From positions 39,565,037-39,629,036 of the forward strand of contig CM037787.1 in the NCBI GenBank assembly GCA_021229015.1: 64,000 bases of DNA, read 5' to 3'. The notes beneath the pieces are model-generated. The model did no database searches. It saw nothing but the letters and a program-made list of their open reading frames with translations, and was not told the DNA's origin. Below are positions 12,670-25,080 of this stretch, in pieces. The translations under genes were made by a program, and so were the position numbers. Each line of letters opens with the position of its first letter. Within the stretch, counting starts at the first letter, position 1. This DNA is from Solen grandis. Lineage: Eukaryota; Mollusca; Bivalvia; Adapedonta; Solenidae.

Positions 12670-13578
12670 TTAATGATCGCTATAGTATCGAACAAAGAAG
12701 TATGTTTTTAAGAGTTTCTTAAATGAGACGAAACTGCTGGACTGGCGTATTAATACCGGCAACGAGTTCCAGAGTTTTGGAGCACTAAGAGTAAAGCATC
12801 TGTCCCCATATTTTGCTGTTTAGGTTCTAGGTTGGACTAGTGTCACTGAAACGTCCAGGGATCTAAGTACACGACTGGGTCTGTAAATTTCTAACATTAA
12901 TTGAATATACACCGGTGATTGACCATGTAGTGCCTTGAACGTAAGAGTTAATATCTTAAACTGTATTCTGGCTTCTACAGGCAACCAATGCAGCTCTTTA
13001 AGGATGGCGGTTATATGACTGAAACGTGGGGTTTTCTGTAATAATCCTAGCCAGTCTGTAGCTTTTGGAGAGTGTTTTTTTGGTAATCCATATAACAGAG
13101 AATTACAGTAGTCCAATCGAGATGTAACAGGACTGTTAACAAGCGATTTTGTTGCGTCAGTGGTAAGATACTGTCTGATGTGGCTAATTCGGCGAAGTTG
13201 AGCATAACAAGATCGACACACTGACTTTACGTGATCTTCTAATTCTAATCTAGAGTCTAAAAAAGCTCCCAGATTTCTAACAACAGTAGCCGGTTGTATT
13301 TTAGATGCTCCAATGGTTATTGAAATATCACCAACAAGCTTTTCATTGTGTTTAGAAGAGAAAAGAATTACTTCAGTCTTATTCGTGTTGAGTTTAAGCA
13401 TGTTTTGATGTATCCATGAAACTATGTCTGCCAGGCAGGCCTCGACACGCTGAACAGCTTCTGCAACATTAACTTGGTCAGTTGGTTTGAAAGCTATATA
13501 AAGTTGAGAATCGTCTGTGTAAAAATGATGAAGAAGACCATGGTTTCTGCAGATGGCTCCAACTGGTTTTGTATACAT
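12670..13578 (-). pseudogene. LINE (CR1/L2-like) reverse transcriptase, C-terminal part
   Basis: A 252-codon open frame (13578 to 12820) starts just upstream of the catalytic box, here FYTDDSQLY (residues about 19-27, YxDD in place of the usual YADD). It runs on through a thumb region with 'LDYCNSLLYGLP' (about 157-168) and 'LKELHWLPVEARIQFKILTL' (about 192-211), typical of vertebrate and invertebrate CR1/L2/Rex ORF2. After one in-frame stop (12818-12820) the same frame continues with LSAPKLWNSLP and FKKLLKTYF to a stop near 12670, so a single nonsense change separates the halves. The upstream part is missing where HINE core sequence begins near 13.6 kb. Confidence 0.85.
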
Positions 13579-13609
13579 AATGTAATTATTCGGACCTAAA
13601 ACTACATGA

Positions 13610-14031
13610 CGTATGCTATGACATATGAGTTTAAAATTGGGTCATATTGGATCAAAAACTAGGTCACCAGGTCAAATCTGAGAAAATCCTTGTGAACACT
13701 CTAGAGGCAACAGTTTTGGCCCAATCTTCATGAAATTTGATCAGTGTGTTTGTCTACATGATATCTTGGATGAGTTAAAAACTAGGTCGCCAGGTTTACC
13801 AGGTCAAATCTTAGAAAAACCTTGTGAACATTCTCAGAGGCCACAGTTTTAGCCTAACCTTAATGTAACTTGGTCAGAACGTTTGTTTACATCAAATGTC
13901 GAATGAATTCAAAACTGGGTCACATGGGGTCAAAAAGTAGGAGAACAATTTAGATGCCACATTTTTTGTCATCATGCCTAACACAGCAATCTTACTCAGG
14001 TGAGCGACACAGGTCCATCTTGGCCCTCTTG
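13610..14031 (+). mobile_element. HINE family 1, 5'-truncated copy
   Basis: Begins inside the 'AAAACTAGGTCACCAGGTCAAATC' type core, carries two units, and ends CTCAGGTGAGCGACACA, the imperfect hairpin GGTCCATCTTGGCCC and TCTTGG. It directly follows the LINE relic on its left, so one interrupted the other. Confidence 0.7.
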
Positions 14032-14342
14032 GTTTTTTTTTGTTTTTTTTTATATAAATCCTGTTTATTAACCTTGTGAGTTTTGCCAGTATATTCAATA
14101 TGTTGAATGTGAACGGAAGAAGCGTTGTATACAGGATAAATAATACACAGTCCACATAATGCTCTTTAACAAGATTGACCCCTCTAGAAATTAGAATTGC
14201 TTTCTTCATAATATCTTTACAACAACTTTCATTTCTGTACTCTTGAAATTGCATTTTCCTTACTTGAAATGATAAATAAAATAAAATATATCAATTGTGA
14301 TGAAGCAAGGGAGATTTAGAGGGGGCGGACGCGGCGTACGCA

Positions 14343-14386
14343 CCCCCCCCCCCCCCCCCCCAAAAAAAAAAAAAAAAAAAAAAAAA
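14343..14386. repeat. Poly-C followed by poly-A
   Basis: Nineteen C followed by about 25 A. Run lengths are unreliable in any assembly. Confidence 0.9.
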
Positions 14387-14510
14387 GAAATCGACCAAGT
14401 TGGATTATTCTATGCGATTTTCCACATATTAACATTAAAGTTTATATGTGACAATTTAAGTCGGTCGGTTTGATCTAAATTTGCACCACACCATTTCATT
14501 TCGCAGTTCG

Positions 14511-14594
14511 TTGATTACTTCAGTTTTCTCGCTGATTACTTCAGTTTTCTCGTTGATTACTTCAGTTTTCTCGCTGATTACTTCAGTTTTCTCG
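14511..14594 (+). repeat. 21-bp tandem repeat, four units
   Basis: Four perfect-length units of Y-TGATTACTTCAGTTTTCTCG in which the first base alternates T, C, T, C. This suggests a 42-bp dimer was duplicated. Confidence 0.95.
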
Positions 14595-14689
14595 TATAAG
14601 TTTCATTGTCTATGGTTTGGCACCTTTCCGCTTTTAAACAAGCAGTAGCAGTCGATACATTGAAAATGTCCGGCCCATAGATGAGACAT

Positions 14690-15215
14690 AAATAAACTAT
14701 AAATAAATAAAATAGAAACGGAAAAAGCTGGGTCCATCCAGTTAGTTTAGTTCCAACGTATTTTATTTCGTCTTTGAACAGTATAATATATAATCATGAT
14801 ACTCAAAAAAAAAAAAAGAAAATGAAAATAAACAAATAAATAAAAAGGGATTAGAACGAAAGCAGAGCTAATAAAGTTTTTTCCCCATTTATACATGATT
14901 TAAAAGATGTTCGGGAATGTTGAATTACATACTTCTATTGGAAGGTCATTCCATTCCCGTATTGAGGATGGAAGAAAAGAATTCAATAAGTTGTCATTCC
15001 AGCATATATGCCTTGAGTATCAGAATTATAACGTAACATATATCGTTCTATATGTGTAGTCATGTTAATTAAGGACAACAAATAAGTTGGGGCTAAATGT
15101 TTGTGCATTTTTATCAAAGGACTAATTTGCTTTCGCATTCTTTCAGACAAACTTTCCCCACCAACCTTTCCTAATAGTGTTTCTATTGATATTAATTTCG
15201 TTGTTCCGGTAACTA
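14690..15215 (-). pseudogene. LINE ORF2 C-terminal relic
   Basis: On the minus strand the frame from about 15,215 reads ERMRKQISPLIKMHKHLAPTYLLSLI, then 'YMLRYNSDTQGIYAGMTTY', then in shifted frames 'REWNDLPIEV'. This order (thumb helix, YNLRN-like block, SFLPS-IREWN-LP) is that of Jockey/RTE-type LINE ORF2 ends in invertebrates. It is followed by an AT-rich TAAATAAA-type tail near 14,690-14,710. No catalytic motif remains. Confidence 0.55.
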
Positions 15216-15789
15216 TTCGTATTAAACATGCCAAATACTGTATTATTAAAACATGTACAATGTAAGTAGTTGCTGGATTTACGCCCCCACTAACCCAAAT
15301 CCTGGATCCGCGCCTGTGAACACCAAGGTCAAATGATTTGAAATAGAACATATGGTCACCGTGTCAAATCCAACGTACTTTATCATACAGAGCTATAGTG
15401 CGACTGGTACCATTATGACGATTTAATACACTAGTATGATTGTGGATTGTTGTTTTTTCTCATCTATTTTGAATATTTTTGCGTACTCACTTTCGCGTCA
15501 ATTAGAAATCAAATTGTAAACACACAGCACTTGGTGAAACGTTTGTTTCTAGATATCTAACTCATTTAATTCAACCTTATTTTTGAATCGATGTAAAATA
15601 GCAGAAATGAAATTGTCAAAAGCGGTAATATTCATCGCAGTTATTAAGGTGTATGCATTATAAAAACAATACATTATATATAGATATATGATGTACGCAT
15701 ATGCAGTAGGAGTTCCACCGCATCACTTTCCTGCACCCACTGTATATCCTCAAAAACGGTTATATCTTACCATTACAAGACATTCTCTC

Positions 15790-16215
15790 ATCAGTAGAAT
15801 TGAAGAACAATCAGTCATCATTAAAACAAGCAGACTTTGTGTTTACTGAGATATCGAAGCTGAAAGCTAAAGGCTGTATTACTGAGGTGTGGGACAAACC
15901 ACACGTAATAAACCCTCTAACTGTAGCTTCAAACTGAATGGTAAGCTCAGATTGGTCTTAGATTGTAGACACTTAAATGAAATTATATCCAAATACAAAT
16001 GTCAGTTCGATGATCAATCTGTTGCACGGACACTCTTTGCCAAAAACGATTTTCTGTTTACTTTTGACATTAGAAGCGCTTTACATCATGTCATGATTTT
16101 TTCGAAGAACACCGCATTTACTTGAGTTTCAGCTGACCAATAAGGGGAAAATACATTATTACGCTTTTTAATGTACTTCCATTCGGTCCTTTTACTGCGG
16201 TGATGATATTTACTT
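15790..16215 (+). pseudogene. DIRS/Ty3-type reverse transcriptase fragment
   Basis: The first frame gives 'EISKLKAKGCITEV' and 'PHVINPLTVASN' and stops at about 15,938. A shifted frame continues NGKLRLVLDCRHLNE (fingers motif), 'YKCQFDDQSVARTLF' and FLFTFDIRSALHHV, which holds the first catalytic Asp (FDIRSAYHHV in relatives). A third frame gives 'VLPFGPFTAV'. These blocks match DIRS-like and related Ty3-group reverse transcriptases. At least two frameshifts and loss of the YxDD region show it is dead. Telling DIRS from Ty3 would need the missing tyrosine recombinase or integrase. Confidence 0.7.
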
Positions 16216-18540
16216 AGTGGCCAGTATCAGTTTCCAGTTGTCAAATAAGAAACAAGAAAAGATAGTTTTCTTTATTTATTAAACGGTAGAACATGATAAT
16301 CAAAATTAAATACATACATGTAAAATAAATATTGAACAAGAGCTGTCAGAGTACAGAACGCTCGACTATGGAATTCATTTCAAAGGCCCTATATATAAAA
16401 TAGTAAAAATGATAAACCTTGATACTCTGACCCTTTGTTTATGAAGTCTATAATCAGTTCCATGCCGATGATGATGATGATGATGATGATGATGAAAAGA
16501 GGCACGACTCTCTAACGTAATCTAGAATATTGACTGGAGCACAACCTTCCCAGTTGTTTGTTTGTTTGTTGGGTTTAACGTCCCACCTCTCTTCCCAGCT
16601 GATAAGGTGTAAAGAAGGCCTTTAATGGCACGTGTCAATACCACACACAGTAAACAGTTCTAAATTGTATTGATTATAAATATATCAATCATTAACATTT
16701 TATTTTTAATAATATAAAATCAATACATGAAGATGATGGTAATTTGAACAGAAGCCTAAATCTAATCTTTAATTTCCTTCTTCATACTTCTATTGCGTGA
16801 GCATGCGCGTGTTTGATTAATTTATTGAAAGTGTGGCATACAGCACCAGTCAGTGCGGTATGGGAATACCGGTATCACCTAAAAATATATCCACTGTGTA
16901 TAGTATGGTACATGACAAATATATATAGAATTGAGTAGTTTTAATTTGGAATATCTAATATATATATAACATGTCTTCATAACTTGTCGTTGGTAAGAGT
17001 GCATATGAACATATAACTTTCATCTGCGTGGTATTTTTAAGGTGCAATGGAATTTCCATTTCGCGGTTATTTACATTGCGCGGTATATGAAAAATCTTGA
17101 TGATATAGATGCTCAAATTAATAAGGACTTCTACTTATTACATATTCATTAAATTATATAATTAAAACATTATATTGATCATTATCATTTGTGATATGAT
17201 GCCTGATTATCTAGATACACTTCCATTGTTTTATACCTGGCCTGGGGAGTGGAGCTAGCAGTGTAAACATCGTACGTGTGTCTGCTTTATTTAGAGAGAA
17301 CATATTAAAAAGCGTATACCAGAGCATTAGTATTGTATTTTTATTTTAACCCATGCAAGAATAATATAACAAATTTCTACTCATTGAGTCTATCAAACTT
17401 CCATTGCGTGTTTCATCGAGGCACAATGGACTTTCCATTGCGCCGAAGCCTATATGAGTATATACACATATAATCTCAAATTTAATAACCCCACAAAGTT
17501 AATTCGTATGCTATTGTCTTAAATTAATGTTTATTTATAATAAATCAGTAATAGGTGGTTTAAAATAGATTTATGGCATTTAATAATACTTTTCTGAATG
17601 TTCCATATATGTATAATCTCAAATTAATAACTATAATTTTTTAAAAAATTAATTTTTCGCTTAAAATTATATAGCATTCATAAATATGACCGCTTTTTTT
17701 ACTTTTCTAGCTTTTGCGTGGCTATTGAGTTTATGTGAAGACAGAAATGCAACGTAATGTAACAGAAATGCAGCGAAATATATTATTATCGTGCGAAACG
17801 CTTCTGATCTACGTTGGGTTAATTACGTACTTACATGAAGATATAATATTCATAGGTTCATAACAACTGGAATAATTGCCTCTATTTGTATTCACTTGAT
17901 AAAGAGTGTGTGTGTCAAGGCCAATGCTAACAGACAACTGATATATGTAAAAGTGTTCTAAATATGTTTATATGTACAGTGTAATTAGATATACAATAGC
18001 CAGGTTTTGTGTGAATTCCATGCATTAAATCTAAAAATTAAAACAAGCAAAGTCAATAAAAGTATGACACCACACTCAAGGTCATACAAACTAGAGCTAT
18101 CAATGAAAGTGATTAATACACCTACTACTCTGCTATTTGTCAGTGACTTACATTTGGATGTTATTTACCAGCTGACATACCACCCATCCATGGTAATGGT
18201 ATGGTCCCGGTATGCAGAAAATACATTTTAGTGGAGTAATTTAAAAATCAGGCAGTCAAAAGAAAAGTAAAAGCCCAGACAGGCCTATAGGCATTTATTT
18301 ATTATTTATTTATACCTCCAAGTATGACCTTGAGCTCTGAGCTAGAAATCTTGTTCTTGCGTGTGACACACAGACTTGTGAGGCAAACATTTGTGCCAAA
18401 TTTGAAAATCAACTGATCCTTTATCAAGTTAAAACTTGGGTCAAGCAAACTGGCTTTGTTTTTTTAACTTTGATCACAATGTATGGCTTTGACCATTATG
18501 CTTGCAATTTAATTCTCGGACACTCCATCTTAATAAGACA
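16216..18540. other. Intergenic stretch with repeated TTCCATTGCG motif
   Basis: No gene seen. TTCCATT(G/T)CG-like motifs lie at about 17,054, 17,401 and 17,437, twice in near-palindromic form (GCAATGGAATTTCCATT, ACAATGGACTTTCCATTGCG). An ATG trinucleotide run lies at 16,459-16,496. At 16,556-16,600 TTTGTTGGGTTTAACGTCCCA matches the tail of the SINE family described at 23.8 kb. Confidence 0.5.
16459..16496. repeat. (GAT)n microsatellite
   Basis: About twelve GAT repeats. Confidence 0.95.
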
Positions 18541-18770
18541 GACATTGTAGTATCATGCCATAAACATGTGGCATGATACCACACCCAGTAACATTATCCT
18601 GACAACAGTCCTGGAACTACCCAAATATGCTGAGCGCGAAGCAAGGCAGCTATATCAGTACCACAGTACCATTTTTTACAACTTTGGAATGCCAAGGCCG
18701 AGGATCAAACCCACAACCTCCAGATTCTGGGGTGGATGCTCTTACCACTCAGCCATAGGGAATGGTGTAT
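18541..18770 (+). mobile_element. Old SINE-like repeat
   Basis: 'TAGTATCATGCCATAAACATGTGGCATGATACCAC' forms an imperfect hairpin and is followed by CACCCAGTAAC, 'CAGTCCTGGAACTACCC' and 'AATGCCAAG'. The sequence ends in a tRNA-like GATCAAACCCACAACC (B-box-like, minus strand). The same order recurs at 23,826-24,110. Confidence 0.6.
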
Positions 18771-18900
18771 GGTGATTGAAGAACCTTTACTAAAGTCAAA
18801 GCCTTGAGGTGTAGCTGCCAATATTGCCATTACAAAACCCTTTTAGTTGTTTGTTTCAGGCAACACAAAATATAGTTCTCTTAATACTAAACATTACAAG

Positions 18901-19484
18901 GCAGTCCAAAGGACAGCTATATCCCCCGCCGCTGCCTTAATAAAAAACCTTTTTAGCACTACTGTTGTAGTGGGGTTTAAAACTGCATTTTATGTAATAA
19001 AGACAACATTTTGATGTAGCTGACTTATGAAAAACTTTCTGTTGTTCAGAAAATATAGCATGGAAACAAAAATATCCAGGAATGAACACTGAACCATCAA
19101 ATGTGACCTTGAACTTGCGCCAACATGACTGTCACCTGTGTTCTGCACATCGCCTCAATTTGGTTTATAATTGAGGCAAGTTTCATTAAAATCCTTCAAG
19201 GAGTATAGGAGTTATGGAGGGACACAAAATTGTAAATTGAAATGAAGGTTCAAACACATAACCTTCTAGTGTGACCTTGACCTTGAGCCTACATGGCTGC
19301 CACCTGTGTTCTGCACATCATCTCAACTAGGTTTACATTTGAGGCAAGTTTCATGAAAATCCTTCAAGTGGTATAGGAGATATGGAGCGGACACGAAAAC
19401 GTTACGGACGGACAGACAGACGGCCGGCCGGACAGACGAAGGCCATTCCTATAACCCCCCTCCCGCTTCGCGGCGGGGGATTAA
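18901..19484 (+). mobile_element. HINE-like element, family 6
   Basis: ATCCCCCGCCGC at 18,921-18,932 is the inverse of GCGGCGGGGGAT at 19,470-19,481. Between them are two roughly 180-bp cores ('GTGTTCTGCACATC', 'AAAATCCTTCAAG' then GTATAGGAG-TATGGAG) and a GGACGGACAGACAGACGG microsatellite-like stretch. The plan (subterminal inverted repeats, cores, low-complexity patch) is that of HINEs. Cores of this type recur near 24.1-24.4 kb. Confidence 0.6.
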
Positions 19485-19544
19485 TTACAAAACTTTTTCA
19501 AGAAAGGCATAAATGTATGCTACTCATTTTTATAGTAGATGGAA

Positions 19545-20027
19545 GTGTGTTCCATCTCTCTTACCAATCATAACGGGCGCTGATGCCCAATCTAATGTGG
19601 ACTCTTTGACAACACCAGCTTTCAGTATCTCTTTCAAATGCTCTTCTTCCTCGCAAGCAAAGAATTCTCTGCTTGACGGGCTTGGCATTACCAGTGTCTA
19701 TTGTGTGTTTGATCCTCGTGAAGTCACCAAGATCAAACTCGTCTCTGGCAAAGACATCCTGATTATCAATTAGCAGTTGAGCTAATTGCACCTGTTCGCC
19801 TTCACAAAGGTTAGTGCACAAGTCTCGGTACACCTGTTGAAGATGCTCCGGTATAGCACTACCAATACCATGAGATATTGGCAGACCCCCTTGCACTTCC
19901 GTAGACTGTACCCATTGCACTGAAAGTTTACTGTGACTTTGTCCGGAGCAGGAACTGAGAGCAGCAATTCATCTAAGCTGTTTGGAGAATGGCCCAAATA
20001 TGCCATTCTCCCCCTCCCCCATCCCAC
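19545..20027 (-). pseudogene. Ty3/gypsy-type pol fragment (protease-RT linker and RT start)
   Basis: The minus-strand frame from 19,920 carries PEHLQQVYRDL, 'LAQLLIDNQDVFARDEFDLG' and 'IKHTIDTGNAKPVKQR', the conserved linker leading into reverse transcriptase in Ty3/gypsy polyproteins. After a one-base frame change near 19,670 the expected 'EEEEHLKEILKAGVV' and DWASAPVMIGKRDG follow. Homology then fades near 19,545. Weaker matching sequence reaches 20,027 in another frame (LDELLLSVPAPDKVTV). No protease active site, RT catalytic motif or LTR is visible nearby. Confidence 0.8.
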
Positions 20028-20029
20028 AA

Positions 20030-21876
20030 ACTAACTAAAATAAAGTTGGATAACAATAAATAAAGTTTGAGTGTGATACAAACCTTGCACCAGAGGTGAG
20101 CCCTGCTTGCTTGCGTAACAAGAGTCTACAGAATTCAAGGGATTTCAACGTAAAACTCACAAAAGGGGAAAAATACTTATCAACATTCCTCACAGAGAGA
20201 TCCGCTAAGAACGAAAGTTAAGATTTTTATCCCAAAAATTGAGTATGAAACATACTCAAAACGAAAATTGACTGAGCAAAATTCCCCAATTTCGTGTCAG
20301 AGGTAGCAAGCAAACAACGGTTAACATATGTTTGAAATTGATTAAAATTAATTGTTAAGCCAGAAACTGAGTTATTACCTTGGGAATGGAGGTTATCAAC
20401 GTTGATGTTTTGAGGGTTATACCTTATAGGTAGATCTTGTAGCTGGCAAATATGGCAGGCTGTTTCGATCTCCCAGAAGACACTCTACGTCATCCAGCGC
20501 ACATAAAGTGATAACATCACCACAAGTCTGACTCTCATAAATCAAAGCCATCACAACTTAACTCATGACTGTCTTTTGATTCTACAGACAATTAAACAAT
20601 TATCATATCTGGCAGTATTCTTCATTAACCTTAATTAAAGGGCGCTGTGGTCCAGTGGTCACAACTGCCGTAACTGTTTAATACACAGGTGAAGGTCGTA
20701 TCGTAGACTGCTTATCAATTTTTCTAAGTCCAGCTTATATATGCATAATTGATAACCAGACTGACTGCTAAGGTAATTCACAAAAATAAAAATCATGCGA
20801 CATGGGGGATGCGCCAAATTCAAAAACTTGGAGACACTTTAAATAAATTCAAGCGGGTTCAAGAACACATACAAGGGTTGTCTCAGTAAATCATAGAGTT
20901 TTTCTCCTGTGCAAAACCTAGCTAACCCATTTCATTTTTAATGCTCACAATAGTTATACACATTATTTCTACCTATACTGGTGAAAATTTATAACCATTT
21001 CTTAAATTCTTTTTGTACCCGTTATGTGACGTCATCTAGAGTTCAAATCTTTTCAAAGTATTCTTCGTCATCCTAAATGCATCACTGGTGGCGATGGACC
21101 CATTTTGCAAACATGTCACTATACCACTGTCTATTTAGTGTTCTTGTGAAAGTCTGGATTGCATATTTGATCTCATCCTGAAATATACAAGTCGGGTGGA
21201 GCCAAGTCAGCTGAGCATTCAGTTCACCAATTTTTGGAAAAAATATAGGAATTTTCCAGTACAAAGTCTTCCCTCTGTGACATGTTCAGTGAAAATCTAC
21301 TTACTTGTTGACTGGTTATAATTATTAAACTTGAATGTTTCTTAAAAATCTTACAGGCTAAACAGCAGCTACACATCAAAGTGGACACCTTTCACAGTTT
21401 TTCGGTCAGAATTTGCAAGTTTCACTGACTGGAAGGGAGATTTGGGGGACCTCCCACTAGAAAATTTCAAAATTAGACCCATAATAAGACCTCTGGGTGA
21501 TTTCTAGTTTACAATTTTTGTTCTTGCCTTATTTATGCAAAGATTTTAGCAGTAGTTTGGAAATATTACTGGTTTTTTCTGAACTATTTTGAATTTGTTA
21601 CAACAACCATTGACCATAAATTTTCAATTTATGGTTGATGAAGCTGGCATTTCGGTTTCATGTAGCTCAAATAACTATAAAACAGGCATCTAAGACTTCA
21701 GCCTCAGATTGATTGATGATGAATTCCAGTTTTTCTTCTCTTTATGAATACCATAAAGAGTTCCCCACATTAATAACTTTATAGTGTTTCTCTCAAGTTT
21801 ATGAAAAGAGCATGGAAATTTCCCTAAAAAGGGCAGCAGTTGTGTGTGATTTGGTAAAGATCAGCAATAAATAGAA
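20030..21876. other. Intergenic stretch without recognised gene
   Basis: No convincing coding sequence. At 20,640-20,700 a decayed SINE head (GGGCGCTGTGGTCCAGTGG, a tRNA A-box) is visible. The remainder is AT-rich and unremarkable. Confidence 0.5.
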
Positions 21877-22065
21877 GGGGCGCCATGGTCCAGTGGTAAC
21901 ATACCCGACTGCTGATCCAAAGGTTATGGGTTCAAACCCCATTCAGGGCAAGGATTTTTCATGGCATTTCCATGCGCCAGGTACTGGTCCAATCAAGGAA
22001 CAGTTGTGAGGGATTAGTATAAGTTGTAAGAACTTGTTTTCCAATTGACATTTAATAAATATTTT
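21877..22065 (+). mobile_element. tRNA-derived SINE
   Basis: GGGGCGCCATGGTCCAGTGG holds a Pol III A box and GGGTTCAAACCCC (about 21,928-21,940) the B box. An unrelated body follows, with TACTGGTCCAATCAAGGAAC and a tail 'AGAACTTGTTTTCCAATTG' before AT-rich sequence. It is the same family as the better copy at 50,561 and the decayed ones at 20,640 and 59,925. Confidence 0.8.
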
Positions 22066-23264
22066 ATTAAACATTTATCTGAACTTTCATGATATTGTAA
22101 AAATTAATCTGACATTTTTCTTCCATATATATATATATATATAATATAACATGTATCTAATAATTTTTTTATTGAAAAATTATAAACTTTATCTTAGTGC
22201 ATTAGTCAACCCACCACATTAATCCCTGTAATCATGAATATTGTACAAATCTACAAAGTATGCCTTAATTTTGAATAATGATAAAATCTGCATTTATAGT
22301 TTTGTATTTCAAGCATTACATTTTCAGAATTCCTTTTAATAGTTGTAAACAAAATTTATCAAATGTAAGATTTTAACATGATTTTCTTGGAACACAGAAG
22401 TGAACAAAATTATACATCTTTGTCTGTCTGCAAATGACTGACCTTTGAATTGACACTGTGTAGGCCTCAGATGAGATGAGGCTTTGGTAAGAATATGCCT
22501 TAAATGCATGTCATTTATCTGATGACTGGTTTCCACTTCATCACTTTGGTAGTAAAAGATGGCAGAATGCATTAGATTTATATAAATAATCAAATTAATT
22601 TTTCCCCAGCAGAGGAAATCCTAGCTGAGACATTGTTTGAAGATTTGTAATTTGGCAGACCCTCGTTAAAGTGTCCAAATGAATGAGCCACATGTGCATA
22701 GCTGCACCTTTCAAAGATTGAGGTGTTCTGCTAAAGGACAACTTTCATCTGCAAACTTGTAGTATCAAATACATTATTTTTTTATTATGATTTGCTACAT
22801 TATTTTTTGCAAAAAAAAAAATAGGAAAGAGAATCATAATATAGTAAAATACAGGAAATATAGGAGGTTTTCAAAAATATAGGATTTTGTTCATAAACAT
22901 ATGAATATATAGAAATATAGGAATCAGGTGACAGCCTTGTTATCTTTGTAAACAAACTGTACTTACCTTATACATACCTTATAAGATGGAAACCAATATT
23001 TTCTGCCAATTATGGCCAGACAACCCATTTTCTTTCTTGACTGAGCTGAAATTTTGAGACTTTATTGCAACCTTTCATAATGCTATGCATGTTGCTGAAT
23101 AATTTTTTATTAATCCCAACATATAAAGCTTTTATACTTTTATTAAAAGGACTCAAATATATTTAAAAACAGCAGAAGATATTAGTTGAAAAGTAAAAAC
23201 GTAAAATTCATTTAAACATAATACATTGAGAACAATTTGGATGACTTGACTTGACTACTTGAGT
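22066..23264. other. Intergenic stretch without recognised gene
   Basis: AT-rich sequence with a short (AT)n run at about 22,128-22,144. Nothing coding is seen. Confidence 0.5.
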
Positions 23265-23498
23265 TTACCATGGCTTTAACAGTATTTCAGTCATATAGCA
23301 ACCTCCAGCTAATTACAGGTGGAGGAAGACCCGGAATGCACGGAGACAACCGGGTAGAACCACCAACCTACCACAAGCCAGCTGGAAGGCTTCCTTACAT
23401 GAAAATCCGAATGACCCTGCCGGGTTTCGAACCCACGCGGTGAGGGGCTGAGTAAGTGTTATAGTCAGCGACTTTTCCCTCTCGGCCACGGAGGCCCC
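23265..23498 (-). mobile_element. SINE derived from a class II (Leu/Ser-like) tRNA
   Basis: On the minus strand it opens GGGGCCTCCGTGGCCGAG, the A-box form seen in long-variable-arm tRNAs, then GGGTTCGAAACCC as B box. The body includes 'CCCGGTTGTCTCCGTGC' and it ends in GACTGAAATACTGTTAAAG. That terminal block is shared with several otherwise different repeats in this window. Confidence 0.75.
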
Positions 23499-23825
23499 AA
23501 ATTGGATGAAAGAGGCCTAGTGGTACTGATATTTGAATTGGTTTATTATCAACTTGTCACATATCAAACAAGGGCAAGGGGAACAACAGCTGAATCCCCT
23601 GTCGTGTTAGATAAATGGAAAAGGAATCATTTACCATTCTAAAGGTAAAATTCTCAACAAAAAAAAAAGAAATAAAGAAAATAAAATGATACATGATAAA
23701 AGGATTCTCATCATTTTGCATGTCAATAATGATGATCCTGTATCTTGTCTTGATGAGATGAACATCTGAACAAAGTTGCAAGGGGTTTAGGAGATATAGA
23801 GCACACAGGAAATACCGGTATATGT

Positions 23826-24110
23826 TTCTTTGTTGGGTTTAACATATCACAACAGTATTTCAGTCATTTGGAGACAGATATAGTGCTGCCACACTGCAGT
23901 ATCATGCCATAGACATGTGACATGATACCACACCCAGTCACAATATTCTGACACCGGGCCAACCAGTCCTGGAACTACCCTTATATGCTGAGTGCCAAGC
24001 AATACCATCTTTTACGACTTTGGTATGTCACGCATGGGGACCAAACCTATGACCTTCCACTCCCTAGAAGGACGATCTAACGACTTGGCCACCAGTGATG
24101 GTGGAAATAT
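23826..24110. mobile_element. Old SINE-like repeat
   Basis: Begins GTTGGGTTTAACATATCAC then CAGTATTTCAGTCATTTGG (the inverse of the shared TGACTGAAATACTG tail). The 'GTATCATGCCATAGACATG' hairpin follows, then the same CCAGTCCTGGAACTACCC block as at 18.6 kb, and a tRNA-like GGGGACCAAACCTATGACC near 24,036. The orientation implied by tail and B box is minus. Confidence 0.6.
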
Positions 24111-24455
24111 ATGACTCAAACCTTTGAACTGTGACGTTGAAGTGTGGGTCCTGCAAACTGTCTTAATGAGGTGAAAATATGACCCATATTTCATAACCTT
24201 CAAGGGGTTTAGGAGACATGGAGTGGCCATGAAATATCTGACACACACATTTGACATTTAACTTTAAACCTTAACCTTGAATTAGAGCACCAAGAATGTG
24301 AGTTTTGCACATTATCTTTATGAAGTGAACTATGACCCAAATATCAAAAATATCCTTCAAGGTATTTAAGAGATATGGACAGACACAATTTTGTTACAGA
24401 CAGACGGAGACCATTCCTATAATGCACTTGCCTTTCTGTGGGCTAGAGGTTGAGA
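24111..24455 (+). repeat. Family-6 HINE core units
   Basis: Two diverged units ending in CCTTCAAGGGGTTTAGGAG or CCTTCAAGGTATTTAAGAG, followed by 'ACAGACAGACGGAGACC', matching the 3' half of the element at 18.9-19.5 kb. Terminal motifs are eroded. Confidence 0.55.
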
Positions 24456-24836
24456 GATACTTACTTGGGTAAATTTTCTTCTTATCTTGAAATTGAGTTT
24501 AGATTCCTGTCCTTACTGAACTGGCAGTTAAGTTTCTTTTGGCCAGAAAAACTCTTGAAGCCCAACCATCTTCTTCATCTTTCATAATTGAGATCTTGTC
24601 CTCAAACAGTACCTGCTTTATTGTGATTAAAAAGATCTGGTGCATTGAAAAACAACACATTTCACTTTTCTTTTCCTATTTGAATTAAAAACAAGATTTT
24701 AATATATAGTATACTATCTATTCTTGACATTTTGAAGTGTACAAGTACTTAGAAATAATGTCTTAGTACATGTAAACCTAAATTGTCAGAGAACTAATGG
24801 GTTTGACCACTGTATCTACAGTGCAATACATCTGCA

Positions 24837-25068
24837 AGGGTGCCTGGATAGCATAGTGGTAACGCACTTCGCTTCTCACCAACGTCTCCCAGGTTTGATT
24901 CCTGGTCATGTACTTGAGAGGGTACAGTGGTTGCCCATCCTGACACATGGGTGTTCTCCAGTTTCCTCCTACAAAAATGACCATGTATACAGCCACCAGA
25001 GCCATCAAGAGTGATTAATATACTTGTAAGAACTTGTTTTATAATCAATGTAAAATGAATAAAGTTTA
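24837..25068 (+). mobile_element. tRNA-derived SINE with clear target duplication
   Basis: Head GGGTGCCTGGATAGCATAGTGG with A box, B box CAGGTTTGATTCCTGG, body, and a 3' tail TAAGAACTTGTTTTATAATC similar to the SINE at 21.9 kb although the head differs. The 12-bp sequence AATACATCTGCA flanks it on both sides (24,825-24,836 and 25,069-25,080), the direct mark of LINE-driven insertion. Confidence 0.9.
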
Positions 25069-25080
25069 AATACATCTGCA